Shown here: piece by piece, positions 22,755-34,533 of the stretch
How the letters are laid out: each line of letters begins with the position of its first letter
How positions within the stretch are numbered: the first letter of the stretch is position 1
Assembly (NCBI GenBank): GCA_963169105.1
Contig: OY720643.1
Coordinates: 19,688,373 to 19,752,372 of the forward strand
Length of the DNA stretch: 64,000 bases
Source: Ceriagrion tenellum
Lineage: Eukaryota; Arthropoda; Insecta; Odonata; Coenagrionidae
Reading direction: 5' to 3'
The notes under the pieces: generated by a model
The model's database searches: none
What the model saw: only the letters and a program-made list of their open reading frames with translations
Told to the model about the DNA's origin: nothing
Made by a program: the position numbers and the translations under genes

Positions 22755-23970
22755 CATTATAATCACATGCTCCTCGCAAAATTCATTTAATTCGCAATCC
22801 GCTCTACTATTTTAATTATAGTCTCATAATTAATCACTCATTGGACGATTTATTTAGTCGCTGAATCGCAAATATCGCGTTCAATATGGCGATGTGATAT
22901 CTCATAATTATTATTGATATGAAAGTTTTGAGTAATTTTAATTCTCTATGCTTCTTTTATTATCAGCAGTTTTTTTAACTAAACCAGCACAATTATAATG
23001 TTATTGTTAATTATGTTGCAACACATTCAAATTATTTTTGATCATTAAGAACGAGCCGGTGACCCCAAAACGGAGTTTCTCCAAAGGGATACCTATATTC
23101 CCTTTATTTAGAATAAATATATCTGTATAATGTATATGACGTTGTGGAATAAACTTTATAATCATTATCTTCGAAATTTTGTCAACCTGAAGACTGGGAA
23201 ACATTTACCTATCCCGGGTGCAATGCACCAAAGGGATTAGGTTCATCTACTTTTTTTTAAATGTTCGTTTAGAAATCTTCTTACTATGGAGAAAGTATTA
23301 ATTATTGCGGTTTTGTGAATTTGGATGTAAATATGATTATATATTCCTATTGTCTCCAAGATTTTGTACAGGTTGTTGGGTATTACAGCAGCCACTGATA
23401 TTATGATTGGTATATTTTTACCGGAATTTGGTTCCACATTTTTTTATTTCTTCAGCTAAAGGTACATCATTATTATTGTTATTAGTTAATTTTGCCGCTA
23501 GTACATCGCAATATCGCTCAGAGCTAAGGTGAGCACGCAGACCAAGGAGCATCGGAGGGAGGCTTTCGATTGGACTGGTGAGGTACTCACCTCCCTCCTC
23601 GCCTACAGCGATTATAATTCTCATTTCTTCCCCGGGCTCCTGGGCGTATAGAATGCCTGAACGATGCGGAAGGGAAGCAAATACGGTCCTGTGGGGTGAA
23701 ACGGAATCCCCCCGGCTAATTGCAAGGAAGAGGATTACGCGGAGGGGAAGAACGGATAAGAAGGGATGGGTAGATGGGTTGAATGCGACTTGAGGGCTGA
23801 AAATACGTGTGTGCGTAGCCATGGTACGCATTTTCGGAAGCTAGAGGTCACTCATGTGTAATTGATGTTTAAGAATTATAGTTGGAATAGGTCCAAAAAC
23901 ATTCATGGTGATGTTTGCTATGCTATGGCTATTGTTCAGCATTATCGCTCCAACATAGCTATGCTCCGAA
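22755..23970. other. Unannotated stretch
   Basis: AT-rich to 23,500, then a GC-richer block at 23,520-23,790. No gene recognised. Confidence 0.55.
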
Positions 23971-24250
23971 TCGGTCATTGAGTGACCTTGATCTCGTCGA
24001 CCATTCTTATACTTGAGTCAATCGTGATTGACAGCTCATGAATGGATTTTGTGGCTTAATGAGCCAGAGATGTGCCGAGCCGATCATCTGAGTTATCTTC
24101 GCTTCGTAGATGATTCATAGAATTGATTAAATCCAGACTGACAGCCCACGAATGTACGAATGTATTTTGATGTAGCTCATTAGTCACATGAGCTAATTGT
24201 ATACCAAGTGGGTCATTTGAATGATCTCAGCCACGTTAGCTAATATTACT
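23970..24250. repeat. Degenerate ~115-130 bp tandem repeat
   Basis: Similar blocks recur in order: GGTCATTGAGTGA, GATCATCTGAGTTA and GGTCATTTGAATGA mark unit starts; GACAGCTCATGAATG and GACAGCCCACGAATG mark the middle; GGCTTAATGAGCCA and AGCTCATTAGTCACATGAGC follow. Roughly two units and the start of a third, well diverged. Similar words continue loosely to 24,500. Confidence 0.4.
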
Positions 24251-24860
24251 ACCCATATTTTTCGTTCTTACAGAACCTTAATACCTTCGTTAATCTCGTC
24301 TTCTAAACTTACTCGTGATTTCATCGGAATTTGCGAGTGATCTAACAACTCTGGCAGTTCACGCTAGAAGAATCATTCAAAACAAGTCTGGCTACTCACT
24401 TAGCTCATGAGCTGCAAGCTGGAGCCGTGACCAGAATCGGCTATGGAAGTCATTCATTCTTGTTCTGATTCATTGAAAATGCTCTCATCCATCATTTGCG
24501 ATATCCAGTTCATTAATAAATCTTTTATCACCCGGATCTCGTTATTGGACCACTCTCGGTTGGCCCATCACTAATGCACAAATTTTCTTTGCAAAAATCG
24601 TTGGTTGATTTTTTGAAGGGCTCGACGGAGAGCAAAGGACTCTCATGCCATTCAGGATAGGTGGGTTAGCTGATTATGAAAGAATTGATAGGGAAGGGAA
24701 AAGAGGATTAGTAGGGAAAGGGTGGAGAAGCATAAGCATAATCTTAATGATGAGTCTCAATCCAAAGTTGAACGTATCATCCGACCAACAGAGCTATACA
24801 CTTGAGGATCTTTCCAAATTGCACCCAAGTAATGATTGGGATTCCACTAAAACATTTGCG

Positions 24861-24930
24861 TCTCTCGGGATTCAAACCTTGACTCTCGGGCTGCTTTGCA
24901 AGTGCTCAGTCGATCATATAAACCCTGGTC
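24861..24930 (-). mobile_element. tRNA-like (SINE head) sequence
   Basis: Reverse complement has GACTGAGCACTTGC (end of D arm and start of anticodon arm style), GGGAGTC-type spacing and a good box B GGTTTGAATCC. The acceptor arms do not pair, so it is a relic, not a tRNA gene. Confidence 0.35.
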
Positions 24931-25028
24931 CTTTCTATTCAATGAGTGGTTGGCTATAGACCAGCACCCTACTCTTCAACGTAAATTCTTCTCGAGTTGA
25001 ACACCGGGCTGGGGCCTCCATACCTGCC

Positions 25029-25063
25029 AACGTTTCGATACGTGACTCGCTCATCATCATCAG
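25029..25063 (-). ncRNA. Hammerhead-like motif
   Basis: Minus strand: CTGATGA, one extra T, a weak stem II (GATG...GTATC), GAAA, CG, then UU. The core bases are all present, with the same extra base as in the other copies. It lies between GAACACCGGG (about 25,000) and a repeated AGGGTTCAT block (25,062-25,095), so the host element is only half preserved. A (CAT)n run follows at 25,092-25,113. Confidence 0.3.
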
Positions 25064-25091
25064 GGTTCATTTAACCCTGGTTCATCAGGGT

Positions 25092-25113
25092 TCATCATCA
25101 TCATCATCATCAT
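25092..25113. repeat. (CAT)n microsatellite
   Basis: Seven consecutive TCA/CAT units. Confidence 0.85.
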
Positions 25114-27795
25114 TTAACTCTTTAGTAAAGAGAACTCTTTTGAGCTCTTGTGCTCCTATCAAAGTTAGCGAAATCTGAAACATTGTATTTCTTATTCATG
25201 GAATGGCATGGCAAAGAGGCATAAATATATTAAATATGGTGGCCAATCTGTGCTCGAATGGAATTGTTTTTGGCGAATTCTAAAATATCACTCCAGCAAA
25301 ACGAATTTTGACATTTTCGTCCAATGAACGTAGTAAGCTCAGCAGTCATTTTCATCTCCAGCTGCGGCTTATGGCACCTTTACCGCAAATTAATGTACAA
25401 CAAGGGCTGTCACTTAGGTGCTAATCAAGAAAAGGGTGATATGCAGTCCAAAACTAAAGATGTTAACACCTAAATAATATGTTTTATCATAATTATGTAA
25501 AATCATATTGCAGTAAATTCAAATCAAACGCTGAATTAATATTCTTTTAGCTCTCTCATGTGATCTAGGTCAATTATTTCTGTCTTATTTTATTAAGTCA
25601 TATATAGCCTTACAACGAATTACCTCAAGTTCTGCATTATTTCCCATCCTTTTCCTGAATTGACCTGAGAATCTTTTCTGGACTCTAATTCGGGGTCTGC
25701 ACGAACTATTCAATAGATCAGACCTGGCCTAATGAATTTGTTGTACCTACAAACTCAAGATATGGTTCCTTTCACAATCATTTCAGCCGTTCTAAAGATT
25801 AAATATACATCCTTAAATGCGTAGAATCATTATTCGTTCCAGGGTATTCCAGGATTCACATAAAATTTACATGATTCTTTTTCTGCGTTGATCGGGTTGA
25901 GGCTCTCATGAAACGCTGGATTTCTTATTATTCTCGGCACGTGGAGACAGGAAGGGCTCTTCCTTGTTGGCTTCTATGTAACTGGATGAAAAAGTTCTCA
26001 TTAAATTGGATCTCAAATCCAATTAGCTTATTTTTATGCATGCACACGGATGAGTAACTTGATCTATCGACCGTTAAATTACATTGAATTATTCAGCGAA
26101 CGATTTTGTTTTGGTTTCCCGATACATAAATGATGAGAAACGTTGGTTCAGTGTCATTTGTTTTTTTCAGTGTTCAAAGCAACAAATAGATTATCCTGCA
26201 TTCAAAATTTGATTATTCTTGGTTGCAGTATGCCTTTCTCCAAGGTATAAAATCTATTTTATCTCATAAACTTAAGCAATCAAGGAAATGTTCGAAGGTG
26301 TGAAATTGCAGGCAGTTAACATTTCAGTCGTTTATATTATACATGCTAAAGGATGCTAACTTCTGTAAAAATAAGAAAATAATGCAGTGGTGTCATTTGA
26401 AACAACCCCAATTTAATGGAAGGAGTGGCCTCATGATTACATATATGGTAATTATACTCATTAGGATTGATATTGGCTATTGGAAATCAAATATTTAGAT
26501 ATTGCTATCTAGATTTCTTTGTTGAGTGAGAAGAAAAGGAAATTTCACAAAGAACCTCGGTGACAATTTTGTGTTTGTTTTATTCCCTATGTTTTTGCTT
26601 GAAAATAGGCTATATATATTCTCAAGTATCAGAAGGGACAGGTGGCCTCTGCATTGAGTAGATAAAAAAATGAGATTATTTCCCTTTGGTCTCGAAAAAT
26701 TGCTTAAAAAACTAATTTATAGTTCTCTTAAATATCTCTTTGACTGGATAAAAATAAAACAATTCAGTTATTTGGTTAGAAAAATTTTAACTACATATTC
26801 TTACAATATATTCCGCCGAGATTAGTAGGCCGTCTGGGAAACAACCTCCTGCGATTCATGTGGTTCTGTACTAATTGTAAGTGCTAATATTGGACGGAAT
26901 GTCGTTCGATTCATAAATCATGAATTCTAGTAATCTAAACGCAGCAAAACTACAAAAAGGTGAAGAGAGGTAACAGGGTAAGTTGCATGTATTAAACACA
27001 TTAAATTAGTCAAATCTCTACCTATGAGATGTCTAGAGTATGGTCGTTATGAACTTTTTGAATTAAAATTATAGGAGTTTCAGATGAACAACGAATTAGA
27101 CATAAGTAAAATTACCCTTTCAATAGTTTTTATTTTTAGTGATACATCTAAAACCAAAGTCTTAAGAATATTTCGAGTGTAGTTTTGAATATTCTGTGTT
27201 TAAGAAAAATAACGATGAAATTGAACAAATGGTATATGTTTCATAAAATTAAATGAAATTGAAAATTTTATTGATTCAAAAATGATGAAAATCTCCCTTT
27301 CTCAGAAACGGATAACCATTTTTATTTTATTATGAATCGCAATATGGAGTCAACGTAAGAAAAATTTTATTCTAAAGTTTGATTGGAACCCAAACTGTGG
27401 TACTATATTTTGTATTTAAGCATACAAGTATATTCGCGTGAAAAGTGGCTCGCCAATGTTATGTTATTGTGACAGCATGGGTGACAGGAAAACTAAAAAA
27501 AAAAGTGGAGCAGCCATATCTTGTTCATATAACCATACGATTTTAGTTTACATGCCTAGGTGCCCTGCCTTGCCAACACATATGATTGGCAGTCAGGAGA
27601 TTTTCATTCAAACTCCGGTTAAGATTCGATCGAACTCCGATTTTTTTCATGATACATTTCTACCCATTAGGAGTTATAGTGTTCCATGTCTCAATGGTTT
27701 CGTACCACTTTCCTTCTTTCTTTATTTCGTGAATGTCTTCGGCCACTATTTGAACTCTGATTACGTTGATAAATAAATTGTTTTTGATAAACTAA
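25114..27795. other. Unannotated stretch
   Basis: AT-rich DNA without any recognised coding frame, RNA or repeat. Confidence 0.6.
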
Positions 27796-27809
27796 ATACG
27801 AGTGTCGTT

Positions 27810-27934
27810 TTGTTCAACGATGAGTTGCTTAATTGTGTGAAATTAACAGTGAAAAATCATTCGCCTGGATTAGGAATCGAACCCAGACTCCTCAATTTCG
27901 CGCCGAGTGCTGTGACTAATTTAGCTATCCAAGC
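27810..27934 (-). mobile_element. tRNA-derived SINE, minus copy of an inverted pair
   Basis: The tRNA-like head is 27,863-27,934 (72 nt). Its 7-bp acceptor stem GCTTGGA/TCCAGGC pairs fully (one G-T). Box A is TAGCTAAATTAG, box B a perfect GGTTCGATTCC, and CTCGG...TTGAG gives an anticodon arm, although the loop lacks U33. The body that follows (ATTTTTCACTGT...CACAATTA) matches that of the plus copy at 28,011, so it is a SINE and not a tRNA gene. Confidence 0.7.
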
Positions 27935-28010
27935 GTCATCTTCCAATGTGAATGAAATCAATGTTATTCAAGCAGCCTGCCACAGTGGAGGAATCACATT
28001 GGGAGAGGAC

Positions 28011-28120
28011 GCCTGGGTAGTTTAATTGGTTTGAGCAGTTGGCGCAAAATCGAGGGGTCTGGGTTAGATTCCTAGTTCAGGGATTTATTTTTCCACTGTG
28101 GATTTAAAAAAATTGTGTGA
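28011..28120 (+). mobile_element. tRNA-derived SINE, plus copy of an inverted pair
   Basis: The head GCCTGGGTAGTTTAATTGG ... GGGTTAGATTCC is the same tRNA-related sequence as 27,863-27,934, in the opposite orientation and with a decayed box B. The following ATTTTTCCACTGT and AATTGTGTGA match the other copy's body. The two heads face each other 76 bp apart. A third, more decayed head (GCTGGGTAACTTAATTG) may lie near 28,209. Confidence 0.65.
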
Positions 28121-28262
28121 ACGCCCGCGGATGGCTCTGTAAAAGCTACTGCACGGCTAGTTCTGAAGTTCTTTGAAAATGAGTTGCTTAGGTCGAAAGT
28201 TAGGACGCTGGGTAACTTAATTGAAAAGTTAGTATTTTGGAAACCTTTAGGTAGTTAGTCTC

Positions 28263-28547
28263 TTTAATCTTACATCCATGATTGTCGTTCTTAAAAAATT
28301 GTCAGTCATATATATTATAATAACGTATATTACCTTAAATAACACTTATTAAGTTATTATGTTTAATCTTCCATCCAGGCTCGTTGTTCTTAAAAATATT
28401 GCGTCATAATTATTAGAATAACGTATGTTATCTTACATTGCACTTATTAAGTTCTTATGTTTAATCTTCTATCCATGCTCGTAGTTTTTAAAAATATTTC
28501 CTGTCATAATAATTAGAATAATGCATGTTAGCTTACATTGCGCTCGC
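28263..28547. repeat. 98-99 bp tandem repeat, 2.9 units
   Basis: Units start with TTTAATCTTNNATCCANG at 28,263, 28,362 and 28,460. Each contains TTCTTAAAAA or close, TTAGAATAACGTAT or close, and (units 1 and 2) CACTTATTAAGTT.TTATG at the end. Unit 3 stops in GCTTACATTGCGCTC. Units 2 and 3 are the most alike. AT-rich, non-coding minisatellite. Confidence 0.8.
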
Positions 28548-29500
28548 TTTAGAGTCGTCGTAAATCACGGGCGTCCATCAACTTCTTATGAAATTGCCAA
28601 TGCCGTCCACGTACTACTAGTCAGATCTCCTCCCTCTTCTATCTTCACTCAGTTTCTTACCGCTCTCTAACCTTCATGCCACTACTCATGAATATCCATG
28701 AGAGACCGTGAAAATTTACATCCCCATTTCCCCTCCACGTTGACTGGGTACTCAAAACGAGTAACTAAGGATGAGAAAAAAAATGAAGAATGTGCCACGG
28801 AATAGACGGTTGGAAAGGGAGGGGTAATGGTGGAGGGAGAAGAAAAATGAAAAGCGAAAATAAATGGAAGGAACCATGGCGTTACGATTTTTCCGTCAAC
28901 AAGCTCGTGAGATTGGGGATGGGGGTGGAATTGGTTAGACGGCGAAATTGTAATCTAATAAGCGAGGTCGGGGTGGAGGAAGCAAGCGAGGGGTTGTTGG
29001 ACGTGTGGGGTGGGTTGCCAGGGGGATGAAGGAGGGCGCCGTGGGATGGGAGGCATGAGCCGAGGGTTGAGGAAGGATTTTCGGGGAAGGGCTTCGGAAG
29101 GGCATACGGAAGGGGGACCTCGCGAGGGTGATGACTGGCGCTAGCGCTGCCAAAACAAGTCGGAGAGAATGCGTCAAACTCAAGAAAGATCTATATTTTC
29201 TTTTCTTGCTGAGAAATCAAAATTTTTTTGAGTCAGAATGTCATATGGGTGCGGAATAATCGGGCAGGTTTATGTTTTCCAAAATAAATTCGTGTGTCAT
29301 AGAGAAAAATCATTAAAACTTTGAGTGCTGTGGACGTTATAGTACGTCCTCCTATATTTTCTGAGAAAGGCGATGTGCGTAGTAGGATTTCCATGGAATA
29401 TCATAATTGAACGACAGATGGACGTAATGGTATGGCTGCAGTCTTTCTGGTAGACATAGATATGACCAAAAAGTATCAAAATAAATTTTGATAGTAAGTA
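28548..29500. other. Unannotated; purine-rich GC island
   Basis: 28,780-29,130 is strongly G/A-rich on the plus strand (GGAGGGG, GGGTGGGTTGCC runs). Open frames there are low-complexity. No gene recognised. Confidence 0.55.
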
Positions 29501-29909
29501 CATGCATACATACCAATCATGCCGTTCCCCTCCGAGTAGGCAGATTCACAGTTTCACTCATAAATACATACTTGTACACCTAACTCTGCTTCAATAATTT
29601 CCTCCATACTAACCTCTCCTCCAAACAAACCTCTTGTGCTTCATTTAACCCCATACACAGCTTCATACACGCCCTCTTGTTTTTAAGACTCCAAATAGTC
29701 CTCCTCCTAAGAATTTCCTCAACCACATTCAACCACAACTTTCTCGGCATAAATCTATCTCTCGCGCCATTCATTTCACTCTCATATATCTGTTTCGTTA
29801 TTCGACTCTCATCCATTCTCTCAACATGGCCAAACCAACGAAGCACACCCCTTTCATATATGATATTGAAGACTTTTCGGATTATCTTCCGCGTGTTTCC
29901 ATTGTCGAA

Positions 29910-29947
29910 GACGAAAGTTTCGACAGCGTTGCAGCTGTCTTCTTCAG
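29910..29947 (-). ncRNA. Hammerhead-like motif, left arm
   Basis: Minus strand: CTGAAGA, extra A, six-bp stem II GACAGC-TGCAAC-GCTGTC, GAAA, a two-bp stem III AC-TTTC-GU, then C. All conserved hammerhead core bases are in order. Stem I pairing is not clear. Confidence 0.4.
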
Positions 29948-29994
29948 GTCAGATAGATAAGACGGTCACATTCACGCTCATCGTCCCTTCTGAT

Positions 29995-30032
29995 CTGAAG
30001 AAGACGGCTGCAATGCTGTCGAAACTGTCGTC
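29995..30032 (+). ncRNA. Hammerhead-like motif, right arm
   Basis: Plus strand: CTGAAGA, extra A, stem II GACGGC-TGCAAT-GCTGTC (one G-T pair), GAAA, AC-TGTC-GU, then C. It mirrors the left-arm motif; the differences between the two arms keep stem II paired. Confidence 0.4.
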
Positions 30033-30475
30033 TTTGACAATGGAAACACGCGGAAGAGAACCCGAAAAGTCTTTAATATCATCTGAACGACTCCGCGGAA
30101 GCCTTCGAGTTCCTTTCATATATGTCCATTACTGGAGCATCTAACCCACATTCATTTATTACCCACTCATTCCTGACCCTATCCATCCTAATTTTGCCGC
30201 AAACACTCCTCAGATACGCCTCTCAGATAACTCATACCCACGGCGTTTAGTCTACTCTTATGTCTATCCTGACATACCCATGTTTCACTACCATACAACA
30301 AAGTGGGGAGAAGTACACTTTTGTAAACGGCGATTTTTGCTTCCTTAGACAGGCACTCATTCCTTGATATGCTCCACATGCTATCCACCACTTTCCTTCC
30401 AGCACTTGCACGTCTCTTTATCTCCTCATCCATCCCTCCATCTTTCATACACATCTTACCTAAGCACTAAAAGCT

Positions 30476-31190
30476 CTTTCACCTAGATTGAAAAGAGTTG
30501 TCTGTCACAATCCAGGTAAGTGTGGAAAATCCTCAATTTTTCTTAGAGGACCTTCAATTTAAAGCCCAGCACTCAGAGTGTTAAACACTCATAGATTGCC
30601 TTTGCTCCAAGTGAATTAAATATAATTTTGATAAAATTGTTGAGAAATTCGGAGAAGATCATTGTGAAACATGTCACGACTTGCCTTTTAGTAAATTCTA
30701 ACACTGAGAAACGAGTTCAGCTAAGGCAGAAACCAAGGAGGCTATAAGTATGAAGAGTATGCAGAATTTATAATGTCTGATAAACGTTAACCGCTGGATT
30801 ACTTCGCCTTTCCGTTAGCTTTTTATCTACTGAGAGAACGGGTTTTTGGGTTTTATGAAACTGCTGGTTGCTTGACGCGGAAGCTATCAATGTAAGAGAG
30901 TATTAATTAAGGTTTTCATTCCGAGACAATATTAAAACTCGGCCTTCGTGAGGGCTACGTCCATATCTCTATACTTCCATGACATCCGCCGCAGACGCTT
31001 GTTCCAGGGGGCTTTGATGACACCAACCGTGAAAGGAATGCGAAAAGGAAAAAGGGGTGGGCAAGTTTTGTGGTAGAAAGATTTGTATGAACGATGTGGC
31101 TTATGTTAATATATCAGTGTTTTGTCATCACCGAAAATGGCGTGTAGATATAAGGAATTTTATTGCCTGTAAATTCGGCTGTGTCACTCA
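30476..31190. other. Unannotated stretch
   Basis: AT-rich; nothing recognised. Confidence 0.55.
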
Positions 31191-31191
31191 T

Positions 31192-31510
31192 AATTGGTCG
31201 TTCAGTCCTATGATTGGTTGACTGCAGCCCTCCACCCTTACCTATCTAATGCTAGTGCCCTTACCTCCTAGTAGTTTTTCCTATGTATGTACCTTCCTCT
31301 ATATTTGAACTATGGAATTATTTCTTCGTCTTCCTCCGGGGTCTTTTCCCTCTATTTAACCTTTAGTTATGTTCTTTACAAACCCATTTTTCTTTTCTGT
31401 ATAGTGTTTTATATCGGTCTTTCTTCTGCTATTCTTCTCTCAACTTCATCATTTCTTAATTTTTCCGTCATTTTATCTTCAGCATCCTCCCCGGCATCAG
31501 GTTTTGAAGA
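31192..31510 (-). pseudogene. LINE C-terminal fragment (RTE-like)
   Basis: Minus-strand reading gives KLRNDEVERRIAEERPI and KRKMGL, then after several stops ALALDR*GWRAAVNQS, followed by the terminal GATTGAACGACC-like block. These correspond to the C-terminal RVTNEEVxRRIxExRxIxxxIxKRxxxxxGH and LAxDRxxWRAAVNQS segments of the RTE-like family. Multiple stops; sister copies at 6,325-6,785 and 53,203-53,460. Confidence 0.65.
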
Positions 31511-31514
31511 CTTC

Positions 31515-34375
31515 TAGTATATTCTGGTGTGATTTTCCAATGGTTCACGTTTTCGATCAATAGATTTCTCCGCTCCGCAGGGAAGTTTCCACACACTCTT
31601 TCCTGGTTTTTAGTCCTTTCTTCTTTGAGCACAGCGGTTGTCTTTTCACCATGAACACTTTCTTTGCTTGGGTTATTCTTCGCTTGATGACAATTCGGAT
31701 GTGTATCTCTCATATATAGACTATACTATCAGCTCTGGGGTCCGTCTCGGGCGAAAATTGCCTAATCTATTTTTTTGGAAACAATACATGCCTTACGTTC
31801 AGCATTCGATTCTCTAATGATTCACAATCTAATTCTTCCATTGGCTCTCTGATAATTTTTGCTCACACGTTACAGCTTTTAATGGAGTATGCAGATTCCT
31901 TTTTGTTTTATTTACTTTACGGATTAAATTTCTCTTTGTAGGTTCCAAAATGCCGAAATGATGTAAGAAGTGTTGGCAGGAAATTTTCCGGTGGAAGTTG
32001 TCAAAGGCCTCTAAATATACGTCCCTCAGATACACTTTTTTCCTTCAAATAGTTAATTCCGACTGATTTCTTATCTTCTCGTGGAAAGTTTTTGGATATT
32101 CCCCTACCTATCGGCAAAGGCAACTGCCAAAGCGTATCTTCCGGAAGGAATCATTTTTCAATCCCTTTTTACTGGGTCCCTGCTGATTTTTGCCTTTTCA
32201 AAACGGCTGAGTTCACAATATCTATCCTCAAGGCGAAGTGAAAATGAAATTATGTAATTTGTCTTCCTTTCATTTCTCATTTCCTTTATATTCAGCAATT
32301 TGGACTGCAAATTGAGGCGGGAAGATTTTTTAGCATCATCGTATGAAAATCCTTTTTCCCTTTAATTTCGAGGGCTGGATGTAATAGTGGATTATTGAAT
32401 GATCAGGTGCAAGATGCCGCATTCGTGATTGTGTAAAATTGTTGAGACACCTGATCAGCATTTTCTGTCAGATTTATGAGATTACCTTAGTCGATTTCAA
32501 TTTTATTTTTGACTTTAGGATGGATAAAATTCATTTAATAAACCATTTTAATTGTACCTGTTGAATGATTTACTTGATATATTTCATAGTCTTATTTCGA
32601 AAAATGAATTTCACTTTCGGGTATTTATCAGAGTAATCACATTTTCGTTAACTGGAAAACATATTGCAGGGGAAACGCAATTATCTTTGGGCGACAAGGA
32701 TTTTGTGAATGTCGAAATAACCATTGTGACGTGATGGTGGATAATAACCTGCTGTTTCTAAAAGGGGCTATGATTTAGTTAATGGACTCGAAAATCGTCT
32801 AACAGATTTGTCGGTTGGCGATAATTCTTCAAAGATTGCCTGTAGATATGTCATACCCTTGATTTCATTTCACCAGCTCTGAAGGCTGAAAGGCGTCCTA
32901 GCTCCTACAGGAAGGAGCGAATATCGGCGTAAGGATGCAAACAAAACCTGGGGCAGAGTGTATTATGGAGTGTATCTTTGTATGGAGAAGAAGATATGGA
33001 ACAGTGAGAAACGATGACGAGAATAAGCTACAGGCGTTGAGATGTGGGTGTAAAGGAGAACGGAGAAAGTGCGGTGAACGGAAAGGAAGACAAACGAGGA
33101 AGTGCACAATTTAAATATGTTCGCGGGTTAATGTGCATATTCTGTACCTTAGTATTCGTTTCCAATGGGTGACGGCTGATCAGCCGGAAGCAAGATTTTT
33201 AAACCAAATGGAGTAAATGGTGGACTCAAGTATTTGTTTTGATTCACTCGGTCGCGGTTGAGCGTCCTAATGGCGCTGGTAACGCGGCACACACTGAAAG
33301 GAGGGGTCGTGCAGAACGTTAACGGTAATGAGGAGTGGGGTTGGGGAATGGTTAATGAAAAAGCCGAGTAGCGCGTTTTCGGGAGACGTCTCGAAGGGCG
33401 GCGAGGAGCAGTGGGAGCGGAAGGGGATTAGAATTAAGAGTCAAGGGGAGTGGAGTGGAAGGGGGAGATGGGGGTGCGGATCGGGGGAAGGGTGCGGCCT
33501 CGATGAGCGCCGGGAGAGAGTGAAGCGGAAGTATGTTATTTTATCGAGGAGGGGAGCAGGAAGGGTACAGATCCAGAGAGGGGTGGGATGAGGAATTTTA
33601 GGGGGAGTCCTGGGGGTAAGATTTGCCGCAGAGGATGCCGTGGCGACGTCAGATCCCTCGAAGGAAGGAAACAACCCTCCCTCTCACCACATCTTTCCTC
33701 CCATAAAAAAGGCGAAGGGCCAAATGTTTTCCCTTTCCAAGTCTGGGCATTTATTCGCGCTACGTCTGGAATGTTAGTTCTCGTGGGAGCCATATTCTCT
33801 CATATGCACGACCGTGACAATATATTTCTGAGGCTTGCAAGTCCTATTCATCCTTCAAGCAGACACAGAACGGTTAGATACTTTTTATTTTTTCTGGTTA
33901 AAATCTTTAATGGTAAGAAAAAAAATACAATCTACGAAAAGTATTCGTCAACGAGCGGTTAACGTTAACCATAAGATAGTTCAAGCGAAATATTTTCCTA
34001 GTTATGACGGAGACCATATTCTAATTTTACCAGTTAATTTTGGAAGCTGTAGGAAGCATGAAGTGCATAAATAGTGAAGTATGTTTGGCTCAATAAAATA
34101 CTTAGAAATGGATGAAATCCTCATTAATTAAAAAAGAATATGTCTTTAAGTCCTTAAGTAGGCTCGTTTTTTCACGGGAGACGTTAAGAACTCATTCACA
34201 TCGGAAAGATTTTTGTAATTCTGAAAATATAACAGTGGTGACTGTACGGTTTATTTTTAAAATTAGTTGAGGAAACATACAAACGACACAGTTAATTTTT
34301 TGACAAAATCTAGGCGCTGAAAGTTCCTCATTTTCTTAATAATGTGTCTCTAAAGTGTACACACGTGTCATTCTC
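31515..34375. other. Unannotated; includes a purine-rich GC island
   Basis: 33,290-33,620 is G/A-rich on the plus strand with low-complexity open frames on both strands. A short inverted repeat TGATCAGGTG/CACCTGATCA flanks about 32,401-32,457. Nothing else recognised. Confidence 0.55.
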
Positions 34376-34377
34376 AT

Positions 34378-34533
34378 GTACAATGGCTGGAAATGAAAAT
34401 ATCTGTCAAAGTAGTCCGGTAATGGTCTGATATTATTGTATATTTTGGAAGGGTGAGATATTTTAATTTAAAGTGAGACTAAGTTTATTGATTTTTTTTA
34501 GGTAAATCACTTTTTGCTCAAGCAACCATTTGT
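34378..34533 (-). repeat. Old interspersed repeat, copy 2
   Basis: Reverse complement contains TTGCTTGAGCAAAAAGTGATT, ATCAATAAACTTAGTCTCA, TTTAAATTAAAATATCTCACC and CTTCC, and matches 3,181-3,380 (minus), 40,327-40,525 and 47,963-48,113 block by block. Non-coding. Confidence 0.55.

Larger units (their letters stand above)
29863..30111. mobile_element. 249-bp foldback element with 13-bp target duplication and two hammerhead-like motifs
   Basis: CCTTTCATATATG flanks it exactly (29,850-29,862 and 30,112-30,124). The arms 29,863-29,950 and about 29,988-30,077 are mirror images: ATATTGAAGACTTTTCGG, CTTCCGCGTGTTTCCATTGT and GTTTCGACAGC are shared in inverted order. A right-hand extension carries CCGCGGAAGCCTTCGAGTT, the inverted form of the GAAGGCTTCCGCGG end seen at 12.0 and 6.4 kb. 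It sits inside a LINE whose sister copy at 18,590-19,075 keeps the empty site. No coding capacity. Confidence 0.85.
29505..30475 (-). pseudogene. LINE C-terminus (VLRWFGHVE family) split by an insertion
   Basis: On the minus strand the upstream part (30,475-30,125) encodes AVYKSVLLPTLLYGSETW and GMSYLRG. After the insertion the downstream part (29,862-29,505) gives RWFGHVERMDESRITK, IYESEMNGARDR and VWRKLLKQS with a stop near 29,580, then a short 3' UTR. The family is that of 18,590-19,075; this copy extends further upstream to the SETW block that follows the reverse transcriptase thumb. Frameshifts and the 249-bp insertion at 29,863-30,111 have destroyed it. Confidence 0.75.

Noticed and set aside
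27863..27934. Functional tRNA gene
   Set aside because: Acceptor stem and box B are good, but the anticodon loop lacks U33 and a diverged copy with the same downstream body lies 76 bp away, which marks a SINE.
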